64,000 nucleotides of DNA from NCBI GenBank assembly GCA_014529385.2, contig CM043962.1, forward strand, positions 85,310,180 to 85,374,179, given 5' to 3'. The translations under genes and the position numbers were made by a program. Source of the stretch: Adiantum capillus-veneris. Its lineage: Eukaryota; Streptophyta; Polypodiopsida; Polypodiales; Pteridaceae. Of this stretch, positions 44,469 to 55,949 are shown in pieces (within the stretch, counting starts at the first letter, position 1; every line of letters begins with the position of its first letter). The notes under the pieces were generated by a model. The model saw only the letters and a program-made list of their open reading frames with translations, did no database searches and was not told the DNA's origin.

Positions 44469-45518
44469 ATGCCTCGTGCAAAGGCCACGCCTAGAAGGGC
44501 AATAGGTGAATCTTTGAATGCTCAAGCAAGAAGACGCCGATATGAGGCGCACAAAGGTGTATTGCAAGAGCTGCGAAGGATTGAACGACACATTCAATCG
44601 GCTATTCCGCGTCTTCCTTTCCAACGAGTAGTGCGAGAGATTTGCGAGCAGTGGTGGAGAGTCGGCATGCGATGGGCCAGTAGTGCACTTCTCTGCCTTT
44701 AAGAAATTGCAGAAGACTACTTTGTTGAATTCTTCAAAAATGGATATATCCTGGCTGCCCATGCACACCACGTTACTATTATGCCGTGAGATTTTGATAC
44801 TCTTCGGAGGCTTCATTTTCGCTACGATGGGCTGCTTCAGCCAGTACCTATCCGGGATAGTAGAACCATGGATATTCTTAACATCCCCCCTCTCCATCCT
44901 CGTGCATGACAGACAGGGCCGTCTAGGGCTGAAATAAACGGCAGAAGGACACGATCACGGGTCGAGAGAAACGACACAGATGGGCATGAGCAAGCTAGGA
45001 TGGACCCCTAGGTAGTCATGGACAAAACAGAGACAGTTATGGAGGAGCCAACTAGACACCAAAATGAGCAAGTCATGGAGGATTCGGAGCTAACAAGGGT
45101 TGATGAGGGGAAAGAGCAGGCCAGGGTGGACCCTGAGGCATTTATGGAGGAACCAATATTGAAGAAAAATGATCCGGAGCCTGTGCCTGTTAAGGAGGAC
45201 CCTACGGCTATTAGGGAGGAGCCTGAGGCAGCCAGGGATAAAGCTCAAGAAAGGCAAGGGCAAGGCTCTGCATCACAAGGGCCATCCAACGAGGAGTCTT
45301 TATCAAATGAGTCAATTTTTTTAGAGAAAATCAACGAAGAGAACAAAGAGGAGTTGCAAGTTCTGCTCAACGCAACACCTGTGCATACACAGATACTGCT
45401 GCCTGGAAGGTCAGAGGAGGCCTGTATTTTCAACCTCGATCAACAAGACTTCCTGTGCATGCGTAGTTTCACCAACTCCAATGCAACGAATGGGGTCATC
45501 AACATTGCTTTGTGGTAA
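44469..45518 (+). pseudogene. CENH3-like histone fold fused in frame to acidic linker and possible Ulp1-like segment
   Basis: From the ATG at 44469 a short basic tail (MPRAKATPRRAIGES) leads into a histone H3 fold: LQELRRIERHI, LPFQRVVREICEQ, MRWASSALLCL, then EIAEDYFVEFF, AAHAHHVTIMP and DFDTLRRL. The Trp after loop 1, a loop 1 one residue longer than canonical H3, AEDY and DF...RR are features shared with plant CENH3 rather than H3.1. Stops at 44700 (TAA), 44787 (TGA), 44907 (TGA) and 45009 (TAG) are all in this one frame, and each is one C-to-T step from Gln or Arg. The frame continues as a Glu/Pro-rich linker and ends FNLDQQDFLCMRSFTN, then GVINIALW before a GTAATT donor-like site. That last part faintly resembles the N-terminal block of C48 (Ulp1) proteases. 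The catalytic triad is not visible. Confidence 0.65.
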
Positions 45519-45570
45519 TTCTCATGCTCTTTAAAAGTCACGGTTGGTTCATTAAATGGCTCTCTACCAA

Positions 45571-45648
45571 GACATGGGTCAATACCAAGCGAGTCAGTGG
45601 ATTATGGAATTGGATAGTGATACTACTCGCTCGGTATTGACCCATGTC
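45571..45648. repeat. 24-bp-stem hairpin related to the 106-bp satellite
   Basis: Left arm 45571-45594 (GACATGGGTCAATACCAAGC...) pairs with 45625-45648 with one mismatch in 24; the loop is 30 bases. The core GTCAATACCAAGCGA matches the satellite arm GTCAGTACCAAGCGA except for one base, so it is a diverged single unit on the other side of the histone-fold frame. Confidence 0.9.
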
Positions 45649-48495
45649 TTCGCGGAAGTTGTTGTTAAGTATGGAGCCTGATTTACCCCTTATAATCTTC
45701 TGTGGTAAAAGGGCACATTTGTAAGGCCCCCATTATGAGGAGAAGCCATCGTGCGTGAATGAAAATCACTCGCTGGAAACCATAATTTTCATGGCCAAAA
45801 TTCAGGGGCAACTTTAGGGGCCTCGGGGGCGGAAGCCCCCAAGACTTTTTTTTCCCTCGCCGGAATATTCCTTTTCGCCAGAATATTATGGCCAGATGGC
45901 GGCCAAAAAGTGGTCGGAAAACAACCGTTCGATTGGCTGGTGGCCGGTAGTCAATGGCCGTTGGCCGGTGGTCGGAAGTCATGTCTTTCTCAGCTTGCTA
46001 TATGAGTCCATCTTGGCACCAAATTTGGTGTATTGCCTTCATTTGCCTCCCCAAGTCTAGCTTATAAAAATTTGAAAAGTCTTTCCCCCCAAAAATTGTC
46101 GCAGCAAGTCTATCACGATAGAATGAGCTTTTTGGCCAAAATAGATTTTTTTGGCACTTTGACTTGATATTGGTGGTTAACATTCCTTGTTAGCACCCCT
46201 CATGAAGCCAAAGTCAAAGTTTCCCTTATCTAAGTGGAAGTTCAAGTCTATCGCGATAGACTGGGCACTTTGTCATTTTTACCTGTTTTTTGATGTTAGT
46301 TGACATTCATGGTGTTAATAGGCCCTCGTAGACACACACATCAAGTTTTAATCAATTTAGCAGAATGTACTCCCTATTTGCAGCACTTAGCTGGTCCTGA
46401 AGTCGAAGTAGACTACTTAGGTGATAGTCGCGGTTCCTTTTGGTCTTTGTATGATTCCGGCTATCTTCTACTTCCTTTTGACCTTCCATCCAAGGAGTCG
46501 GTTGTTGTTTTGGTGTTTGAAACACCAAGAACGACCATTTGGACGTCTTTCTGGCATGTTGCCGGCATTTGCCCTAGTGGAAGAACTTTTTTTTCCTGAG
46601 TGGACACATTCCATCTCGTAGTTGACCTCCTTTGGACGTTCCTTGTTGAATTTGGTGTAATTTTGTCACTTGGTCGGCCCGTTCGAGTATCGTGACGCTT
46701 TGTGCAGTTTTTGTCAGATAGGGACTTTAGGCTCCGTTTTGACAAACTTTTTCATAATCTAACCCTTCAGTCGGTTTGTCGAGGTCATTGGCTTGCTGTC
46801 TATGAATTTTGGCTCATTTTTGATCACCTTGGTTTTGTCGCCCATTTGCAGGTCCTGCTAAATTAGGGTTTTCTGAGCGGCTTCCTTCACGCTTACCGAG
46901 GTCATAGGCTCGATCCCTAAGCTATTAGCATTGTGTCTTTCACTTTTGGTCCCATTTGGTGGCCTCTAGGTCTCCCTAACAACCATTCCACCGTATGTGT
47001 GCACAGATTGTGAATGTGATGCCGGCTAGGTTTTGCGACTAACTGAAGTAAACAACACTTAGATTCAGTGTTGACGAGCATACCTCTCATATCTGATGTC
47101 GATCTGGCGACCGTGCGCGATGGATGAGCTCTTGGAATTCTCAACTGTTGTAGGGAGCTCTCTCTCTCTCTCTCACTATGGAAAATGACTCAAATGAGGG
47201 AATTCTAGCCTAGTCTCTCTATATGTAATCGAGACTCCGACACCAAATTTTCCCATCTTTTACCTGTGGCCATAACTTTTTGCGAGATGCGGTTTAGGCT
47301 CGCAAATTTCCTGATTTGGACTTCGGTTGCTCCAATTTTACCATTTTTGTAGATTTCTCCTTTTGGAGGTCCCTTCATGACAGTGGTCATTTTGCTCTGT
47401 CACCTTTGCAGTCCTTATTTTTTCTGTGTCTTCTTTACCTTGCTCTGATCAGGCATCTCTTCTTTTGTGTTTCCATCTGGATTGCGGATTTTTTCCTATA
47501 ACTATTGCTAGAAAATGGCTAAAATAAAGCAAATAAATCCCAAAATAACCCAAAAATAGCAGTTCTAACCTAGAAAAATACCAATGAGAAGCAAAACACT
47601 TTGTAGCTCACTTTTCTCTCGTCTATGTACAATCTCGCTCACTATTGTCAACCTTGGCCTATTTTTTGCTGTTTTTAGACAATTTTTGGTCAGATTTGAC
47701 TCTCTTTATAGTCTATACACATCCCTAGGGGCTCATGAATGATGATTTGGTCCCCGATTTTGATTAATTATGAGGGCATATTCTTTTTCCAAAAATCACA
47801 CAATAAAACGCAAAAAATGGTTGAAAAATTGCTCGCAAACATTGCCCTCTAATATATGACATGATGAGTCCGCATTTGGAATGCCTCCCCCCCTCCTAGT
47901 CGGAGTCCTCCCGGACGACAGGGTATCATCAAGGGTATGTGTTGTGCATGGGTTTGAACTCGTGCTAATGCAGGCCGTGTAATATAGCCCTATATGCATG
48001 TACGGTCAATGCATGTAGAAAGAATGTATGCAGTGCAAGAGGAAGGTATAAGCGATTCGCTTATTGGCATTTGTCGTCGAGGTTTCTTGTGGTATCTTGA
48101 ATTGGCTGGCAGATTTTCTTTGCAAGTAGTAGTTGTAACTCCGCCGCCCGTTGTTTGATTTTTTTCCACTGGTTTTGAATTGGCGTATGTGGTTCCTTTG
48201 AAATCGCTATTGTCGTATCTAGTGGAACATTCTCTCTTGCTACCTTGATGATTTGTGTCTGATACATCCTTGCAGTTTTTGTTGTTGATTCTGTTTGTTT
48301 CCTCGTGCTGTTTGTATGATGTTGCTTGACCTTGACGGTTGTAGATAGTTGCACGATTGTCATCTTTGTCCGCCCTTCTTTTGTTGTTGACTCGTTTTGA
48401 ATTGGCACTTTTGGCCTCCATACCAATATAGTCCGTTGCATATTTGACAGATTGACTATGTTTCTTTGAAGATTTGCTGGATTTCGTTGTTGTGT
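45649..48495. other. Non-coding region with palindrome TCTATCGCGATAGA
   Basis: No coding region is supported. Two copies of a palindromic motif lie at 46109-46122 (TCTATCACGATAGA) and 46245-46262 (AGTCTATCGCGATAGACT, perfect over 18 bp). A short (CT)n lies at about 47158-47174. On the minus strand a purine tract AGGAGGGGGGGAGG at about 47884-47898 could be the polypurine tract of element 5, but no LTR copy matching 59431 onward was found to its left. The minus frame 48441-47990 is basic and Asn/Thr-rich, without a known domain. Confidence 0.45.
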
Positions 48496-50082
48496 CTATT
48501 TTTCAAAATCCTCTTTTATAGGAATTAGGCTATCGTGCCTTATCCACACTTTATATTGCCGCTTTTGATGTAATTGTGCCTCGGTCAGCTCTGTACGCCG
48601 TACCCAAACTTGCCTGGTTCCCTGCATGGTTGCTGATTTTTGATAAGACGTTGCTGGACTTGTAAACTTTGTTTGTTGTTGGACAGATTTTTGCGGTTGT
48701 ATTGACTTTTGTTTCCCTATTGATATGAATTGGTTATATGATAAGAAGGGTTCTGAAAAGTTTTCCTTTCTGAACAGTGCCTCATTCATATCCAAATCAA
48801 TCAATACCCTGTTAGCTTTCATCCATGACACTGCTAAGATACACGGAGTTTCTGACCTACTTGGTGGCAGTACATGGAATTTTGTAGTGTACAGGTGTGC
48901 CTGCACTGTGATTGGTATTATAATAGACCACATCGTGGTCACCTCATCACCCGACGCTACTTTCAACCTGTGTGTCTCTGGAATCGTCTTCATTGGTCCA
49001 AGTTTCCGAAAGAGCTCAAAGCTGATGACATTCATTTTTGCTCCAGTGTCAAGCAATGCATAGATTTCAACTTGTTTTGTGCCTGCATAAGCTTTTATGT
49101 AAGGACTACACCATGTATCTTCCAAGTCGTTGATGATGCTATCGTCCTGAGCCCTAAGGTCTGTCATGGTCTTTTCTAATTCGTCGCTTTGTATATCCGC
49201 TTCGATTGTTTGGGATGTTGAAAGAGGATATTCGTCAGTCATCATTGGGGTGACCATGTTTATTGTCCTGAGAAACAGCTTTCGTTTAGCAATCCGTTCC
49301 TTTGCTTCTTGTTGTGCCTGGTCTTGAATTTGTTGTTGTTCCTGTCTATATGTTTTTCCATAATGCAGTTGAAACAACATTTTCGGTGTTAAAGGGAGAT
49401 GATATTTTTTTAAACGACACCCACTAATCCATTTTGGCATTTCTTTTCCATCTAGTGTCGACAGTTTTACTGCTCCGCTGGACGATATTTCTTGGATCAA
49501 ATAAGGTCCCATGTCCCTTTTCTTTATCTTTTTGGCATGTTGTTTAAGGGTGTATACTAAGACATAGTCGCCCGTTTTAAAGTCCTTGTTCTTGACATGT
49601 TTGTCAAAAAACTCTTTCTGTTGTCTTTTTTTTGCATAGATGGCCGCTACAGTGTTGAGTCGTAACTCATCTAATTTTTCAAGGTCCTCTAACCGCTCTG
49701 AAAGTTCATGCCCCATCCAGTCCAACTGTTTTGCTACCCTTAGTGTGGGGATCAAAAAGTCAATAGTCAATATTGCATTTAACCCATATACCATATTAAA
49801 TGGTGTAGCATTGAGTGTTGTTTTATATGCAACTCGATAAGCCCACAATGCCGAATAGAGCATCTGATTCCAATCTGTTCATGTTTCACTAACCAGTTTC
49901 GTGAGAACCGTGCACAATACTTTGTTGGTCGCTTCCGCTTGGCCATTGACTTGTGGATGATAGGGTGCAGATTTGCGATGAATTACCATAAACTCATTTA
50001 AGAGATGTTGGATAACTTCATTTACAAAGTGTGTCCCTCTATCACTTACCAGCTCAATTGGAAGGCCATAACGTGTAAACAC
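48496..50082 (-). pseudogene. Element 5 integrase core end, GPY tail and second retropepsin-like domain
   Basis: At 50082-49879 the integrase core shows LVSDRGTHF and HPQVNGQAEATNK. A TGA near 49879 interrupts it, and the same frame continues as a 455-codon open stretch (49863-48496). Residues 1-100 are the integrase end (LWAYRVAYKTTLNATPFNMVYG, KTGDYVLVY). Residues about 113-155 are a GPY-type module (RDMGPYLIQEISSSGAVKL). After a Gln-rich linker (171-200) comes a retropepsin-like fold at about 262-360: VEIYALLDTGAKMNVIS with active Asp at residue 272 (codon 49050-49048), then CILAVSWMKANRVLIDL as the second conserved strand. A retropepsin after integrase is not the usual gypsy order. The basic tail has no known domain. 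Confidence 0.85.
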
Positions 50083-50100
50083 ATATTCATATAAGAATTT

Positions 50101-52962
50101 TTACGTGGTTCTAGCGTCTGCTTTCGTTGTGGCTTTTGCTTCCACCCATTTGGTCATGTAGTCCGTGGCCACTATGATATATTGTGCTTGTGAACGATAC
50201 GCTGGTGGAGTGATAGGACCAACAAAGTCCAATCCCCATTTAGCGAATGCTCGAGCACTCATCATTGGTCTTAAAGGCATTTCGTCTCTTTTAACTGGTA
50301 CCTTAGTGCGTTGACATTCATCACACCTTTTCACGAATTCTGCTGCGTCTTGAATCATGGTCGGCCACCAAATCCCTGCAACCATAATGATTTTTACGGT
50401 TCTCTCTGCTGAAAAATGACCACCTGTTATGCTTGCATGAGCCCGTTCCAATAATGGAAAGTAGTCATTTTCATGAGGAACTAACCTCAGCTGGTCATCA
50501 GTTCCTCTTTTATACAATTGGTCACTAATGATGGTATACCTATTCGCTTTGATTTGTAAAGCCTTTTGTATGGCTTTAGACCAATCTCCTGGCAGCTCCT
50601 TATTAGTCAAATAATCCACAATAGCATGACTCCATGAGGGTGCTACTGTCACTTGGTATAATGTGGCATAATCCATAGTGGTATTGGATGTGCAAAAGTT
50701 GCATTTCTTGATGTAATTGGCTACATCGCCTGCCATTCCTGGCCAATACACTCCAAGTCTTCTTAATTGTGCATACATCATTTGATTTTCTCTATGGAAT
50801 CCCCCTGTTTGTGTGTGGGCCTCCTCTAGATACGCTTCGTACTCCTCTGGGCCTATACACAATCTTAGAATCCCATCATTTCCATGATGGTACATTCTTC
50901 CCACAAGCATTGTGTAATTTCGTGCTTGTCTAATGTCTTCCACCGTGTGTTTGTCGTCAAGATTCATTCCATATGTCAGCAACGGAATAATTTGCTCTGA
51001 CCATTTCGGTACCATCTCTATATTAAACAGGTATGCGTCTTGGAGATCATCATCTACTCCGGTAGCTTTTTCGCCATGTAGTAATCGAGAAAGGTGGTCT
51101 GCTCTTTGATGAGTTTTTCCTTTCTTAACCACTACCGTAAAATCAAACTCCAGCAACACAATGAACCATCTCACAATTTGTCCCGTGTTGCAAGGTTTGT
51201 TTACTAAGTATAAGAGTGCCTGATGATCCACAAAGAATGTGAATTTGTTCGCGAGTAAGTAATGACGAAATTTCTTTACGGCATATATCATACCCAATCC
51301 TTCTCTTTCAGTGGTAGTATAATTCTTTTCTGCACTGTTGAGTTGTCTACTAGCATAACTGATTGGAAAATCCGTCTTTCCCTCATCTGGTTGTGCTAGT
51401 ATACAGCCTATTGCAAATGCCAAAGCATCTACATGTACATGGAAGATCTTTGACCAATCTGGTGCTTTTAGAATTGGTGCAGATACCAATGCATCTTTTA
51501 ATTTCTGGAATGACTCCTCACATTCATTTTTCCAAATGAAGAGCGTGATTAGACTATACAAGGGTTTTGCTATTATAGTGTACATGTAGATAAAAGGTCG
51601 ATAGTATCCACAATGTCCCATAAATGATTGTACCTCTCGTACAGTATTTGGTCTTGGCAATTCTATGATCACCTTCACCTTGTCTTCATCAGTGGTAATT
51701 CCATTAGCCAACACTATATGGCCTAAGATTTTACCTTGTTGTACCATGAATACGCATTTTTCTGGGTTGAGGCAAATCCTATACATTCTGCATTTTTCGA
51801 ATACCTTTCTCAGATGATCTATATGGTCTTCTCTCAATAGCGAATAGACACACAAGTCGTCCATGTAAATATCCAAGAATTTTCGCAAGTATTCTTTAAA
51901 AGCATGTGTCATTAATCTCTGAAATGTGGCTGGAGCATTGGTCAAGCCAAATGGCATTACCCTAAACGCATATATGCCCCATTCTGTTGCAAATGCTATT
52001 TTGTATTGATCTTCTAGTTTGACCCCCAATTGGTTATAACCAGAGAATCCGTCCATAAAGCTATAAGCTTGCTTGCCAGCCACTCGTTCCAGGACGTGTT
52101 CAGTGATAGATAGAGGGTAGTTGTCTCTTATAGTTGCTGCGTTTACCTTCTTGAGATTTACACACACTCGTAATTTCCCGTTTTTCTTAGGTACCACCAC
52201 TATCGGTGACACCCAGTCCATGTGTTCTATCTCATAAATAAATTCAGCCTCCATAAGTTTGTCTATCTCCTCTTTTATCCTTTTGGCGAATGTCTCATTG
52301 TACGTGTATGGACATTGTTTGCTTGGCTTTGCATCAGACTTCAGAGGGATTGAATTTTCACAAATGTTAGGATCCACTCCCTTCAAATCTCTGTACGACC
52401 AGGCAAATACATCTCGAAATTCCTTAAGTGTTTTGATCAGTAAGTCCTCCTCTTCTTGACCTAGATCTGTGGCAATGTAAGCAGGTCGAGGATTTTCTCC
52501 TGGCTCTGCTAAGTCTATTTTCTTGGCGTTCTCTGGCCCGTCGTAGGACTCGTTTGATTTAGGCTCCCTCATTGGTTGCTGAACCACCAATCTTCTTTCC
52601 TGAATGGTGTACTTACAATAGTGAGGAGGTACATCTATCTTTTTACTCCCATCACTAGCGTTCGTTCCATCGCTACTTTCCATTTCAGTTGTCCATACAT
52701 TTTTAATTTTTTGTTTCCACTCATTGTATCTCGTTTTCCGTTCAATTTTCGTCATAATTGGACTACCATAAACATTCAGTTTTTCTATTGGAACTCTTTT
52801 TTTTGGTTTGCTGGTTTTCTTAGGTTTCAACAGTCTGGACTTAAATCGTGAGTCTTTAGCAACCTTAAGAAATCTTCCTGACACTTTATCCTTAGCACAA
52901 TCAACAACATGAATGTTCATAAGGAAATGTGTCTTACCCTCAAACTCCGGCATGGGTCTCAA
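50101..52962 (-). pseudogene. Element 5 RT, RNase H and doubled integrase zinc-finger module
   Basis: The 953-codon open stretch begins with a basic linker, then the pre-RT segment ([17 protein letters not shown]). RT has [45 protein letters not shown] and catalytic YMDD at about 51857-51868. RNase H has [16 protein letters not shown] (the usual VDASD Asp-Ser-Asp block altered after the first Asp), [20 protein letters not shown] and [10 protein letters not shown]. Two H...H...C-x2-C modules follow: HTQTGGFH...CNFC (about 50830-50690) and HASITGGHF...CDECQ (about 50445-50313). The start of the catalytic core is [10 protein letters not shown] and [13 protein letters not shown]. The stretch ends in TAA at 50101, one C-to-T step from CAA. 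Confidence 0.88.
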
Positions 52963-53094
52963 CCTGGTTGGTGTACTGATGTGGTGTCGTTTACTCTTGT
53001 ATCTTTTTTGACGTCTCTCATTTTGGTTTGGGAAATTGTAGAAGACGTCATTGTGTTGATCTTGATTGTCATCTCCCTCTGTATTTTCCGACTT

Positions 53095-55935
53095 CTAGTC
53101 ATCCACGTTATCCTTGTTTTCACTTTGATCAGAAGAATCATAAAATTCTTCTCCTTCCTGCTTGATTTCTTTAGTGGGGATGTCCACATAGCCCACTATC
53201 TTAATCTCAAGTTTTGTTTCTGTTTTATGGATCCTCGTATTCTCAGTATTTACCTCGTCCTTGTCCTCCTCCACAATTTTGCTCAACATGTAGTATGGTA
53301 TGATATCGTAGCCATTCTCATCACAAAATTTGGTGGGAGTGACTTCATTGACGCATACATCCAATGTAGCTAAAATTTGAGACCATTCTAGGGGTTCAAG
53401 CTTCTCTTCAGGAAAAAGTTATTATATATAGGCATCGTCTTCCAAGACCCTCTCTAGTGTCCTTTCATCGTGGTCAAATTCACTACATTGAGATGCCCCA
53501 CACATCCATATCTCTTTTTTCTTACAAAGCCACGCTGGGACTTCTGATCCACTAATGGTGGTTGAGTCAAATTCTTCCACAGGGGTTCTCGTAACATCAT
53601 GGTAGCTATGATTTTTCATGTTTACGCGTGTAGTAGTTTCAGCATGTAGTAGATACAAATAATCATACCCCCAGTCCTGCACCATTTTGAGTTGCCTCAT
53701 GAACGGCCTACCAAGGATAATTTCATAGTTGTTCTTCTTGCCGAAATCTACTATGGCAAAGGTATGTTCGTACTCTATGCCACAGGAAGATACCACGATT
53801 GCCTCAAGCAATCCTATAGGCCTTTCTATGTGCCCATCCGCCAGTTGCAATTTCATTCTAGTTGTTCGTATTGCTGGTTTTCCCCATTTTTCCCATAGCA
53901 ATTTGGTCGCAATGGCAATGCTAGCTCCACTATCAAGTATTGCCTTAGTTTCTATGCCATTATACTCAACTGGTAGGGTCGTGTTGCCGTCTTCACCCTC
54001 ACAATACTCTCCTACCTTGTTGAGTGGCACTGGTCTAGTGTTGAATTTCTTCGGTTCTGTGTCATTAAGCTCGGTTTCGAAGAACTTAAGAGGCGTTCTT
54101 ATGCCAAATTTTTCAAGACATTTGCCCACTTTCGTCCACATGCTTGGCCTAATTTTTAACAATTCTGTCAATGTGATTGTACACTTGACCGGAGTGGTCA
54201 ACAAGTCTGTTAGGATTTTAGTGTCCAATTGATTTGAACCTCCTATTCTCTGAGAAGGTACTCTTCGAATTTCTGATCTTGCCTCATAGTCCCCCATATA
54301 TGATGGCAAAGTTTTGAGAGATTGTGGTCTGCTATCTTCGGATGCAACTGAACCATTATCCCCTTGAAATGATTTAACGTCAAAATCCCATGGAGTCTTA
54401 TTCAAGTTCAGCTCCGAGAAAGGCGCTGACTCGATTGTTTTTGTCTCATATTTTTCTTGAGCTTTTCGCACCGTTTCCCATAGCTCTTCAGGCCAATTTT
54501 CTTTCACAATAGGCGAATATGGTGGAAAATCTTTCAGTGATTCATCAGTGCTATTAGGTACGTCTTTTGCATCCTCTACATCCGGCAAGGATTTAATGTT
54601 TTCTATCTTGTCGGGTATCCTTTGTTCGGTTTTGTGAGGTGTTTGATGGTTTGGTGGTTTGATTACTCTATCTCCCGCTTCCATAGGTGGAGGCTCCAGT
54701 AAAGCTTGTGCAGTTTCAATCAGCTGTTCGCACATCTCTAGTCTCTGTTTTTCTATCTCTGGATATGGATATGTCACCCACCTTTGCTCTAGGGTCTGTC
54801 TGTTCTTCAATCTTGCTTCATATGCTTGCAAGATTGCATCTAAGGGTTCATTGACCTTATCTACCAATACAGACCCTCCTGAGCTTGCGCTTCTTGGTCC
54901 CTCTGTTGATTTTAGAGAGTCGGACTCTCTTTGCTGTTTAAGTTGCTCTCGAGCTATTGTTAGCTCAACTTCTACATCTTTCTGTTTTCGCTCACGTCTA
55001 GCTTTCATTTTCGCTCTTCGTTCTTTCCAAGGATTATCACGACTGACACTAGACTTGTCAGTCTTGATTTCTTCTTGATTTTCATCGTTACTCTTGGGCT
55101 GATTGTCATTTTTCCTTGCTTGGGCTCTCGTCAAGACCTTAACAGGAATCGGAGTTTCGTTTTCTGACCCTCCACTGAACGATAGCGCTCCCAGCATATT
55201 CAAGGTAGTTTTTGCTCCTTTGCTCGGGCTTTTAGGGCAATCAAGAATCAAGTGAGTAATTCCAAACTCCGTGCAATATGCGTTGACCCTAATGATTTCG
55301 TCATGAGGGCAATCCCTCAGCCAATGGTCTCCTCCACACTTGTAGCATGGTCCTTTAGGCTGTTGATGTGCTCCTGGAGCTCCTCTTTGTTGGTGTGCGA
55401 TTCTTTGCCCGCTCATGCCTCCGTTGGCTATGAACAACAGTGTTCTTTCATCCAGGCTATATCGTCCTTCTCTCGCTGCCTGTGCAGTAGTTGGTGGTCC
55501 TGTATTTCCTATCATGCTCCATGGTTCTGGTGTAGAGGGTTCGTCCTGTGGATAATAGATAGAGTTTTCCGCATATCCATTGGGCTCGTCGTAGTATGCA
55601 TGCATAGGTACCAAAGCCTTCTCGTCCGACTCAGTTACTGTGGGTGTGTATCTTATGCCGACTGGTCTTAATCCTGGTAGGGGTGGTTGTTGTCCCAACA
55701 CTGGTTGTGGTCTTTCTGCACCTACAGGTCCTGGTAGGTTGCCAGTCTGATATCTAGGCATTGGTTGGACTTGAGGAGATGTCTCCTGAGCTTGTGGAGC
55801 ATATGGTCGTTCTCTCACATATCCCTTGTTATAATAACACTCCTCCGTTCCATGGTTTGTCCATTTTTGTTCAATCGCACACCATTTTGGTTGTTTAGAT
55901 TGTGGTTTGGAATACAAGTTAATCTTTTTAAGCAC
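53095..55935 (-). pseudogene. Element 5 zinc knuckles and first protease
   Basis: Near the start is a Cys cluster (CAIEQKWTNHGTEEC). A better knuckle CYKCGGDHWLRDCP follows at about 55345-55300, then a second Cys-rich element (CTEFGITHLILDCP). A long charged, Pro/Glu-rich linker (about residues 260-640) precedes a retropepsin: NGIETKAILDSGASIAIATK with D-S-G-A at about 53945, and NYEIILGRPFMRQL at about 53710. Two consecutive TAA codons at 53419-53424 and a TAG at 53095-53097 interrupt the frame, which otherwise runs on to the RT. The acidic linker 53364-53095 continues the polyprotein. Confidence 0.82.
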
Positions 55936-55949
55936 TTCCTCTACAAGCT

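Noticed and set aside
46300-46621. Overlapping frames of 99 and 66 codons
   Set aside because: No motif, non-coding surroundings with palindromes, and no support for splicing.
45649-48000. Left LTR of element 5
   Set aside because: No stretch matching the right LTR start TGTTTTAGGGCTT or its primer-side sequence was found by eye.
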